10,094 bases of DNA from DASYSA01 sp036003885. GTDB lineage: Bacteria; Acidobacteriota; Blastocatellia; UBA7656. Position 1 is the stretch's first letter. Every line of letters begins with the position of its first letter. The notes beneath the pieces were generated by a model that did no database searches, was not told the origin of the DNA, and worked only from the letters and a program-made list of their open reading frames with translations. Shown piece after piece: positions 1 through 5,287 of the stretch. The stretch is from the NCBI GenBank assembly GCA_036003885.1, contig DASYSA010000199.1, forward strand, positions 1 to 10,094, in the 5' to 3' direction. A program made the translations under genes and the position numbers.

Positions 1-1323
1 AAAGAACCTCCTTCGACCGAGAGGATTCGCTCCGTGCTCGGCTCCGCGGGAATCGATACCACCAAGGTGATCCTCCAACCGGTGACCAACAATCCTAACG
101 AAATGCTGATTCGCTGTCCTCAGCTTGGAGGCGGCACCGAAGCTGAACGCAGGGTTGATGAAGACAAGCGAACCATCATTCGCGCGCTGCAGGCCCTCAC
201 ACCTTCCGGAAATGTGGCTGTCGGCAAAGTCAACATCAACACGATTGACGCCGAGGGAATCGAGCAGGAACTGCGCCAGGTCGATCCGCTCGGGATAAAC
301 AAAGAGTTCTTCCCCGGAGCGCACCCTTATCGGGCGGTTGGCGATCAGATCATTGCCTTTCGCGACTCGCCGCAGCAAAAGGGTTTCATTACAGACATCA
401 ATACCATTCAATCGCTCGCTCTGTCGGCTCCGAACTATCCTAATTTCGATGCCAACAAGATGAAGCAGGCGCTGTCCGAGCGCCTTTACGCGGGCAAGAT
501 CGACCTCAATCTGGTCGGCGTGGCCGAGATCGAAGATGCGCTGCATCGTATCGATCCGCTCGGAATCGGAGCGGGCGATACTTATAGCAAGGCGGCCAAG
601 GCGATCGGCGAGTTTCGCAAGGCGCGCAGGGGTGTGATCAACGATCTGAATGAGATCCAGGTGCAGGATGTTTCAGCAGACCTGTTGAGCAAGATGGCGC
701 CCTACTTCACCGAGGGCAGCTTTGCCGTAATCTCCGCCGCCGTGGTTGGCCCGCAGGTGGGGGCTGACCTGCGCAACCGCGCGATCTATGTTACGCTGGC
801 GGCGCTGGCGGGAATGCTCGTTTATATCGCATTCAGGTTTCAGTGGATCTACGGCGTGGCGGCAGTGACGGCGGTGTTTCACGACGTGATGATAACCCTG
901 GGGATCTTCAGTCTCTTTCACTGGGAGATAAGCCTCACCGTCATAGCGGCGCTGTTGACCCTGGTTGGCTACTCGATGAACGACACCATCGTAATCTTTG
1001 ACCGCATCCGCGAGAACACGAGGCTGCGCCGCCGTGACAATCTGGTCCAGATCACAAACGATGCGATCAATCAGACTCTGTCGCGCACGGTCATCACATC
1101 GGGGCTCACGTTCACATCAGTAATCGCAATAGTGTTATTCGGCGGTGAAGTGCTCAGGGGCTTCGCGCTGGCGCTGACCATAGGCATCATAATAGGGACC
1201 TACTCTTCAATCGCTGTCGCGAGTCCTATCATGCTTTGGTGGGAATACCTGGTCAAGCGAAAGCCGGCAAACCCGGCCGCAGCGGGGGCGCGTTCCAGCG
1301 AGCGAAGCATGGCGAAAGTATGA
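1..1323 (+). CDS. secF: Protein translocase subunit SecF, 5'-truncated by window edge, with HhH-like insert
   Basis: SecF works with SecD in the inner membrane, using the proton gradient to help SecYEG-exported proteins leave on the periplasmic side. The frame is open from base 1, so the N-terminus (first membrane helix) lies outside the window; the GTG at 34 is internal, not a start. The visible part begins in the periplasmic P1 domain, then has about 150 unusual residues (bases 220-660, annotated separately), then the P1 end with a VGPQVG motif near 748. Five hydrophobic segments follow from about 781 to 1245. They include the SecF hallmark VGYSMNDTIVIFDRIREN (about 964-1017) and the following RTVITSGLT segment, typical of RND-like Sec subunits. 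The tail after 1255 is short, basic and low-complexity. SecD, or the SecD half of a fused SecDF, is expected just upstream. The family call is very secure; whether it is a separate SecF or a fusion cannot be seen. Confidence 0.95.
   Translation, partial: KEPPSTERIRSVLGSAGIDTTKVILQPVTNNPNEMLIRCPQLGGGTEAERRVDEDKRTIIRALQALTPSGNVAVGKVNINTIDAEGIEQELRQVDPLGINKEFFPGAHPYRAVGDQIIAFRDSPQQKGFITDINTIQSLALSAPNYPNFDANKMKQALSERLYAGKIDLNLVGVAEIEDALHRIDPLGIGAGDTYSKAAKAIGEFRKARRGVINDLNEIQVQDVSADLLSKMAPYFTEGSFAVISAAVVGPQVGADLRNRAIYVTLAALAGMLVYIAFRFQWIYGVAAVTAVFHDVMITLGIFSLFHWEISLTVIAALLTLVGYSMNDTIVIFDRIRENTRLRRRDNLVQITNDAINQTLSRTVITSGLTFTSVIAIVLFGGEVLRGFALALTIGIIIGTYSSIAVASPIMLWWEYLVKRKPANPAAAGARSSERSMAKV
220..660 (+). 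repeat. Two ComEA-like helix-hairpin-helix repeats inside SecF P1
   Basis: Two diverged copies of one protein unit lie at about 226-417 and 496-660. Copy 1 starts GKVNINTIDAEGIEQELRQV and includes VDPLGI, then IIAFRD and GFITDINTIQSL. Copy 2 starts GKIDLNLVGVAEIEDALHRI and includes IDPLGI, then AIGEFRKARRGVINDLNEIQ. The pattern (K-V-N-I-N-T, a helix, a hairpin, I-x-x-F/Y-R, then G-x-I-x-D-x-N-x-I/L) is that of ComEA/PulG-type helix-hairpin-helix domains. Those usually bind DNA or act as small structural modules. In the periplasmic loop of SecF the role is unknown; a structural or substrate-contacting role is a guess. Confidence 0.7.
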
Positions 1324-1484
1324 CTTTGAGTTGCCTCCCCATGGCGAGGATCTTGCCGACTCCTTCACGGGCTGTCGCGATCCGCTGGCGGTAGGCTGGG
1401 CGGCCTCTCTCGGCGGGCACGGTGGGCGCGCCGGGAACAAAGTGGAACAAGCGGTGTCTAAGTCGTTGGAAGCCTGAAAATTTC

Positions 1485-1514
1485 TTGACTAGATGGGAAC
1501 CTGAGTAGTAGACT
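1485..1514 (+). promoter_or_regulatory. Candidate sigma-70-type promoter of the tonB operon
   Basis: A TTGACT -35 box (1485-1490) is followed after 18 bases by TAGACT (1509-1514), 5 of 6 and 4 of 6 matches to consensus. The -35 box sits in an A/T-rich patch. Transcription would start near 1521, giving a leader of about 175 bases before the tonB ATG. This is inferred from sequence alone. Confidence 0.5.
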
Positions 1515-1517
1515 CAG
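1501..1517. promoter_or_regulatory. Operator-like palindrome over the tonB -10 box
   Basis: CTGAGTAGTAGACTCAG is an inverted repeat with 6-base arms (1501-1506 and 1512-1517) and a 5-base centre. It covers the proposed -10 box, a typical place for a repressor site. It does not resemble a Fur box. The cognate regulator cannot be named. Confidence 0.35.
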
Positions 1518-1580
1518 CCGGCTTTCAACCAGACTTAGCACACATAGGTTATTGATTTACCGGTCAGGTCTGATGGTTTA

Positions 1581-1653
1581 CCGTTTCGCTCGGAAACGGG
1601 GCACTATCAGGTAGTTTAAACGGGGGCTAGCCGGATCGGCAGCATCCGTAGCC
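1581..1653 (+). promoter_or_regulatory. Structured 5' leader of tonB mRNA (two hairpins)
   Basis: The first hairpin pairs CCGTTTC (1581-1587) with GAAACGG (1593-1599) around a 5-base loop. The second pairs GGCTA (1625-1629) with TAGCC (1649-1653) and, after a 2-base bulge, CGGAT (1632-1636) with ATCCG (1644-1648) around a 7-base loop. Both lie between the proposed transcription start and the ribosome binding site. I do not recognise a known riboswitch class. It could be a stability element or a control RNA. Confidence 0.4.
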
Positions 1654-1695
1654 GACTACTTTTCAGAGCCATCGCAATAGCTGGAGGTCAACTTC

Positions 1696-2463
1696 ATGTT
1701 TGAACACCTTGTCGAGTCATCGGCGGTAAAACAAAAAAGCAACAGGTGGATTTACTTCACGGTTACGGCAACCATTTGGGTTGCTTTCCTGACGTCCGTG
1801 ATCGTGTGGGGAATCATGGCCTATGACGCTCGACTGAGTGAGCAGTTCAACGCGCTGACTCTGCTGGCGCCGCCTCCCCCGCCACCACCTCCTCCGCCAC
1901 CGCCTCCTCCGGCCGCGGCCGTCAAGGTTGTCAAAGTGGTGACCAACGAGGGATTTGTCGCCTCGGAGAAACCACCAACAGAAATTAAGAAAGCGTCGGC
2001 GGCCCCGCCGGTCATAGCCACTGCTGGCGTGATTGGGGGCCAGGAGGGCGGCGTTCCCGGCGGCGTTCCCGGCGGTGTGCCGGGCGGCGTAGTTGGCGGC
2101 CTCCCTGGATCAACTGGCGCTACCGAACCTCCTCCGCCACCTCCGCCTCCTCCTCCGACCCCGACCGTACAAAGGGGGGAGACTATTCGCAAGTCGGGCG
2201 GCGTTCTCCAGGGATCGGCCACCAAAAAAGTGCAGCCGAACTATCCGCCACTTGCGAAAGCCGCACGCGTAGCGGGAGCAGTGGTCGTAGAAGTTACGGT
2301 CGATGAAGATGGAGGCGTTATCTCAGCCAGGGCGGTCTCGGGCCACCCATTGTTAAAGGACGCAGCAGTTGCCGCAGCAAGGGCGTGGAGGTTCACGCCG
2401 ACTCAACTCAGTGGTGTGCCGGTGAAAGTGATTGGTACTATTACGTTCAACTTCACCCTGTAA
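1696..2463 (+). CDS. tonB: TonB-family energy transducer
   Basis: TonB spans the periplasm and passes energy from the ExbB-ExbD motor to TonB-dependent outer-membrane receptors. The 255-residue protein has a short cytoplasmic N-terminus and one membrane anchor (about residues 19-42). Next come 14 consecutive prolines (59-72), a Gly-Val-Pro repeat region (about 113-140) and 10 more prolines (145-154). The globular TonB C-terminal domain (about 178-255) contains YPPLAKAARVAGAVVVEVTV, then SGHPLLKDAAVAAARAWRF and a closing ITFNFTL strand. ATG 1696 is supported by GGAGG at 1683-1687. It heads an exbB-exbD-exbD operon, as expected of partners. The domain call is secure; the receptor or substrate served cannot be told, and such genomes often have several TonB paralogues. 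Confidence 0.93.
   Translation: MFEHLVESSAVKQKSNRWIYFTVTATIWVAFLTSVIVWGIMAYDARLSEQFNALTLLAPPPPPPPPPPPPPPAAAVKVVKVVTNEGFVASEKPPTEIKKASAAPPVIATAGVIGGQEGGVPGGVPGGVPGGVVGGLPGSTGATEPPPPPPPPPPTPTVQRGETIRKSGGVLQGSATKKVQPNYPPLAKAARVAGAVVVEVTVDEDGGVISARAVSGHPLLKDAAVAAARAWRFTPTQLSGVPVKVIGTITFNFTL
1870..2157 (+). repeat. Proline-codon tracts and GGVPGG tandem repeat in tonB
   Basis: Fourteen CCN codons run from 1870 to 1911 and ten from 2128 to 2157. Between them, about 2047-2100 holds 12-base units of the type GGCGGCGTTCCC encoding Gly-Gly-Val-Pro, the first two nearly identical and the rest diverging. The protein product would be an extended periplasm-spanning linker. The simple-sequence DNA is a plausible site of in-frame length change. 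Confidence 0.8.
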
Positions 2464-2483
2464 CCCAACGGGTCCATCGTCTT

Positions 2484-2516
2484 CGCGAGTCTGAAGGTCA
2501 AAACTTCAGGCTCGCG
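2484..2516 (+). promoter_or_regulatory. Intercistronic hairpin between tonB and exbB
   Basis: Bases 2484-2496 (CGCGAGTCTGAAG) pair with 2504-2516 (CTTCAGGCTCGCG) to give a 13-pair stem with one G-T wobble and a 7-base loop. No U-tract follows directly, so it is not a standard intrinsic terminator. It may set the relative amounts of tonB and exbBD mRNA by processing, stability or partial termination. Confidence 0.55.
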
Positions 2517-2555
2517 CTCTGAGTATCTAAAACTGATTTTGGAGGGTTTCTAACG

Positions 2556-3317
2556 ATGCTACTTCTTACGAACGTATTGCTGGCGGGCAACAAGCTCGCT
2601 TTCTTTTTGCTCCAGGCCGCCGAGACGGCCGGCGACAAGAGTGAAGACTTCACGCTTTGGGGCATGATTCAAAGAATGGGATGGCCTGCCAGAGTCGTCG
2701 CAATCGTGCTGGCCATCATGAGCATGTACTCGATCGCGGTCATGGTCGAGCGCTGGCTCACCTTCAATGCTGCCAAGAACCAATCACGGCAGTTTGCGCC
2801 GAAGGTTGCCGCGGCTCTTCGCGAAAACCGTATCGACGAAGCAATCGCGATTTCCGATCGACATAAGAAGTCGCATCTGGCCATGGTAGTCAATGCAGGC
2901 CTTCAGGAGTTCCAGGCACACCAGGCTGGAGCTGATATCTCAGGGACGACAATGGATGCGGCCCGCCGGGCGCTGCAGCGCTCTACGGCGCTCAAGACGG
3001 CCGAGCTCAAGCGCGGTCTTTCAGGGCTGGCAACCATCGGCTCGACGGCCCCGTTCGTCGGACTGCTGGGAACCGTGATCGGCATCATTAACTCGTTCCA
3101 GGGTATGAAGTCGGCCGAAGGCACCGGCATTTCGGCAGTCGCCGGCGGCATCTCCGAGGCACTGGTCGAAACGGCTTTCGGGCTGCTGGTCGCAATCCCG
3201 GCGGTCTGGGCGTTCAACATCTTCCAGAACAAGGTCGAGGCGTTCACGATCGAGATGGATAACTCCTCGTCTGAACTGATCGACTACTTCATCAAGAAAC
3301 GCGGCAGCGAGAGGTGA
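2556..3317 (+). CDS. exbB: ExbB/TolQ/MotA-type proton channel protein
   Basis: ExbB forms the pentameric inner-membrane ring that, with ExbD, turns proton flow into movement of TonB. The 253-residue product has a hydrophobic N-terminal segment (about 2-22), a membrane helix at about 46-66, a long cytoplasmic helical region (about 70-155), and two more helices at about 158-181 and 200-222. The last two carry the family signatures GSTAPFVGLLGTVIGIINSF and GGISEALVETAFGLLVAIPAV. ATG 2556 is preceded by GGAGGG at 2541-2546. Its stop is 4 bases before the first exbD start. The N-terminal hydrophobic stretch could be an extra membrane helix or a signal peptide as in long ExbB forms. A TolQ role is less likely with TonB next door. 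Confidence 0.93.
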   Translation: MLLLTNVLLAGNKLAFFLLQAAETAGDKSEDFTLWGMIQRMGWPARVVAIVLAIMSMYSIAVMVERWLTFNAAKNQSRQFAPKVAAALRENRIDEAIAISDRHKKSHLAMVVNAGLQEFQAHQAGADISGTTMDAARRALQRSTALKTAELKRGLSGLATIGSTAPFVGLLGTVIGIINSFQGMKSAEGTGISAVAGGISEALVETAFGLLVAIPAVWAFNIFQNKVEAFTIEMDNSSSELIDYFIKKRGSER

Positions 3318-3321
3318 AATC

Positions 3322-3768
3322 ATGTCAATGGCAGTAGGAGGCAGCGAAGGTGGCTACGTCTCCGATATCAATGTCACACCGATGGTGGATGTGATGCTGG
3401 TGCTGTTGATCATCTTTATGGTCGTAGCACCTCTGTTGCAAACAGGCGTCAGCGTCACGCTGCCGAAATCCAAGTATCCTGATCCGGACCCGAATATCAT
3501 TAAGGATACTTCAGCGGTTGTCTCAATCACGCCCGACGATAAGATATTCTTTGGCCGTGATCCGGTCACCAAAGAAGATCTCGCGAAGAAGATCGGAAAC
3601 ATTCTCAAGGACAAGCTTCCCGCCGAGCAGGTCGTCTACGTCAAGAGCGACAAACTCGTGAAGTACGGTACGGTGGTGGGCGTAATAGACACGATTCGAG
3701 AAGCCGGCTACGAGCGGATCGGACTCGTTGCTGAAAAAGAGAAGGAACCCGGCAGCCCGACACAGTGA
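3322..3768 (+). CDS. exbD: ExbD/TolR-family protein, first copy
   Basis: ExbD sits in the ExbB ring and carries the proton-binding aspartate. This 148-residue copy begins with a short cytoplasmic Gly-rich tail, then the hallmark DINVTPMVDVMLVLLIIFMV (about 15-34), where Asp23 matches the essential membrane aspartate (Asp25 in E. coli ExbD). The periplasmic domain (about 45-148) contains a VVYVKSDKLVKYGTVVGVID strand-helix pattern, typical of the family. The start is 4 bases after the exbB stop and its purine-rich ribosome site (GAGAGG) lies within the exbB end, suggesting translational coupling. Confidence 0.93.
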   Translation: MSMAVGGSEGGYVSDINVTPMVDVMLVLLIIFMVVAPLLQTGVSVTLPKSKYPDPDPNIIKDTSAVVSITPDDKIFFGRDPVTKEDLAKKIGNILKDKLPAEQVVYVKSDKLVKYGTVVGVIDTIREAGYERIGLVAEKEKEPGSPTQ

Positions 3769-3787
3769 GAAGCGGCCATATCGCAGA

Positions 3788-3808
3788 GCGGGTGCTCCAG
3801 GCACCCGC
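3788..3808 (+). promoter_or_regulatory. Intercistronic hairpin after first exbD
   Basis: GCGGGTGC (3788-3795) pairs perfectly with GCACCCGC (3801-3808) around a 5-base loop. It lies 19 bases after the exbD stop and is not followed by a U-tract. It could protect the upstream mRNA from 3' decay or help separate expression of the two exbD genes. Confidence 0.5.
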
Positions 3809-3822
3809 GTAGAACTTCAATC

Positions 3823-3861
3823 AAGGAGGATGTTGCCGGACGACCGGCAGCTTGATACTAC
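3823..3861 (+). promoter_or_regulatory. Distant Shine-Dalgarno with intervening hairpin for second exbD
   Basis: A strong AAGGAGGA (3823-3830) lies 31 bases before the ATG at 3862, too far for normal use, and nothing closer looks like a ribosome site. The spacer holds a hairpin: GTTGCCGG (3832-3839) with CCGGCAGC (3844-3851), loop ACGA. If it folds, only about 11 unpaired bases remain between the Shine-Dalgarno and the start. An in-frame stop at 3853-3855 excludes an upstream start. Confidence 0.5.
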
Positions 3862-4314
3862 ATGGCACACGGAGAAGCTGACGAGATTATTCCAAGCCGA
3901 AAGGTCAACCTGGCGCCGCCCAATATCAACGTTACGCCGCTGATCGACGTACTCCTGGTGTTGCTTATCATCTTCATGGTGATTCAGCCTCAAAAGGAGG
4001 CGAAGTTCGAATCCCAGATTCCGCAGAAGCCCCAGGACAGCAAGGACGCTCCAACGCCGCCTTCAGATCTGCTGATGGTTGACGTAAAGAAGACGGGTAT
4101 GGGCCTCGACCAGACCGTGGAACTCAACAGCAAGCCGATGTCTTTGCAGGAACTGGCCACCACGTTGAAGGACTTGCTGGAACAACGCCCGAACAAGGCC
4201 GTCTTCCTCAAAGCTCCGAAGGATAAATTCTACGGGGACATTGTCTACGTCATAGATGTGCTCAAAGGGGCTGGCGCACAGCCGATCGGCCTTCAGATCG
4301 ATTTCCTGGAATAG
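3862..4314 (+). CDS. exbD: ExbD/TolR-family protein, second copy
   Basis: This is a second, diverged ExbD of 150 residues. The hallmark NINVTPLIDVLLVLLIIFMV spans about 21-40 and its Asp29 matches the proton-carrying aspartate. The periplasmic domain differs from the first copy: after the helix comes a Lys/Gln/Pro-rich linker (PQKPQDSKDAPTPPSD), then a fold ending in YVIDVLKGAGAQPIGLQIDF. Tandem exbD genes are known in several phyla and suggest that the two may form a heterodimer in the ExbB ring. The start is fixed by an in-frame stop at 3853-3855. The TPR lipoprotein gene follows after 22 bases. Confidence 0.92.
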   Translation: MAHGEADEIIPSRKVNLAPPNINVTPLIDVLLVLLIIFMVIQPQKEAKFESQIPQKPQDSKDAPTPPSDLLMVDVKKTGMGLDQTVELNSKPMSLQELATTLKDLLEQRPNKAVFLKAPKDKFYGDIVYVIDVLKGAGAQPIGLQIDFLE

Positions 4315-4336
4315 TAACCTATTGGAGGGTAGCATC

Positions 4337-5170
4337 GTGAAGAGAATTCAGAACCTTGCAGTCATTGTGGCGCTGCTGACCCTGGTCATGGCAACGCCTG
4401 GTTGTGGGGTCATCAACAGCTTACGCGCCAAGGATAGCCTCAACGACGGAGTCCGCGCGTTCAATCAGGGTCATTTTGATATAGCCCAGAGGAAGTTCGA
4501 ATATGCGCTCGAGTTGAGACCCGACAACACCAATGCTCAACTCTTCTATGCGCGCGCTCTGAGCGCTCGCTTTGATCAGGGTCAGGAGGAAAACCTCGGG
4601 CTCAAGACGATCGCGGCGTATGACAATATCGTAAAACAGAACCCCGACAACGGAGAGGCAATCGACCAGGCTCTGGCCTTCAAGGCGAAAGTCTACGAAG
4701 ACCTGGCGGGACTGGTGCCCGAGAAGGGAGACCAGTACGAACAGACTCGCCGGGACACTCTCCTCAAGCGCGCAGATATGCCTACGGCAACAGCTCAGAC
4801 CAAGGCCGACGTTCATTACACACTCGGGGTTGAATACTGGAAGAAAGCATACAAGCTCGACGGCTCATGGGTCAGCCACAATCAGGCGGTCCCGCCCGAG
4901 GTTGGGGAGAAGGTGAAGCCGCTGGCCCAGAAGGCGCACGAACATCTCCAGCAAGCCCTGTCAGTAAAGCCTGACTACGCTAACGCGTACTACTACTTGA
5001 AGCTGGCTTATCTCCAGGACATGTACACCGAACCCAATCCGGCGAAGAAGAAGGAATTTCTGGCAAAGGCAACTCAAGCCCAGGACAAGTACGCGGAGCT
5101 TCAGAAGCTGCTGCAGCAGCAAGCTGCCGCTCAGGGAGAGTCAGCTGCGCAACCCAGCGCCTCAAAGTGA
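4337..5170 (+). CDS. TPR-repeat lipoprotein co-encoded with the TonB motor
   Basis: The predicted product has 277 residues. A GTG start at 4337 is preferred because GGAGGG (4324-4329) sits 7 bases upstream and the product then opens with a signal peptide: MKRIQNLAVI, a hydrophobic core and TPGC at 20-23. Cys23 would be the lipidated residue; the lipobox is imperfect, with Pro at -2. The body is helical with TPR-like units: about 33-65 (AFNQGHFDIAQRKFEYALEL, then RPDN), 87-119, and 195-228 (HLQQALSVKPDYANAYYYLK). The C-terminus is Gln/Ala-rich. TPR proteins act as scaffolds for protein contacts; position at the end of a tonB-exbBD operon suggests a periplasmic accessory of the motor, but no function is proven. 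An in-frame ATG at 4256 inside exbD would spoil the signal peptide. Confidence 0.8.
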   Translation: MKRIQNLAVIVALLTLVMATPGCGVINSLRAKDSLNDGVRAFNQGHFDIAQRKFEYALELRPDNTNAQLFYARALSARFDQGQEENLGLKTIAAYDNIVKQNPDNGEAIDQALAFKAKVYEDLAGLVPEKGDQYEQTRRDTLLKRADMPTATAQTKADVHYTLGVEYWKKAYKLDGSWVSHNQAVPPEVGEKVKPLAQKAHEHLQQALSVKPDYANAYYYLKLAYLQDMYTEPNPAKKKEFLAKATQAQDKYAELQKLLQQQAAAQGESAAQPSASK

Positions 5171-5188
5171 ACTAGATCTTACTCAGTG

Positions 5189-5197
5189 TGCTAGAAT
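5189..5197 (+). promoter_or_regulatory. Possible extended -10 promoter for the Rel gene
   Basis: TGCTAGAAT (5189-5197) is an extended -10 element (TG-n plus TAGAAT, 5 of 6). No good -35 box is present 17-18 bases upstream, which is tolerated by extended -10 promoters. Transcription would start near 5204, so the message would begin with the UUCG hairpin otherwise read as a terminator. The Rel gene needs some promoter after the terminator, and this is the best candidate I see. Confidence 0.3.
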
Positions 5198-5201
5198 CTT
5201 C

Positions 5202-5231
5202 GGGTGACGGTCTTCGGACTGTCACCCTTTT
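5202..5231 (+). terminator. Intrinsic terminator ending the tonB operon
   Basis: An 11-pair stem (5202-5212 with 5217-5227, one G-T wobble) closes a TTCG tetraloop and is followed by TTTT (5228-5231). It lies 31 bases after the stop of the lipoprotein gene. The UUCG loop makes it especially stable. Confidence 0.85.
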
Positions 5232-5287
5232 GATTTATGGAGGTGCTTGCAGCGCCAGGCTTGAGCTAACAGGGCGCGCCGTATCTT

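Larger units (their letters stand above)
1324..1695 (+). other. Intergenic spacer secF-tonB with leader region
   Basis: This gene-free stretch of 372 bases separates secF from tonB. The first 120 bases are GC-rich; I see no T-tract terminator after secF and no convincing gene there. From 1485 on it holds a candidate promoter, a palindrome and two stable hairpins leading to the tonB ribosome binding site (GGAGG, 1683-1687). Those elements are listed separately. Confidence 0.6.

Noticed and set aside
1207..1450. Two overlapping minus-strand frames (65 and 77 residues) across the end of secF and the spacer.
   Set aside because: The composition is random-looking and rich in Arg, Pro and Ser; they overlap the secF 3' end and match no family I know.
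1821..2225. A 134-residue open frame on the minus strand opposite tonB, rich in Gly and Pro.
   Set aside because: It is the antisense reading of the proline and glycine codon tracts, with low complexity and no ribosome site considered convincing; tonB on the plus strand explains the region.
3728..3943. A plus-strand frame, with an ATG at 3830, bridging the two exbD genes.
   Set aside because: The AAGGAGGA touches that ATG with no spacing, and the frame runs out of phase into exbD-2 with an Arg-rich, unrecognisable product.
4256..4336. An upstream ATG (4256) for the TPR lipoprotein.
   Set aside because: It lies inside exbD-2, would put 27 polar residues before the signal peptide, and has no ribosome site, unlike the GTG at 4337.
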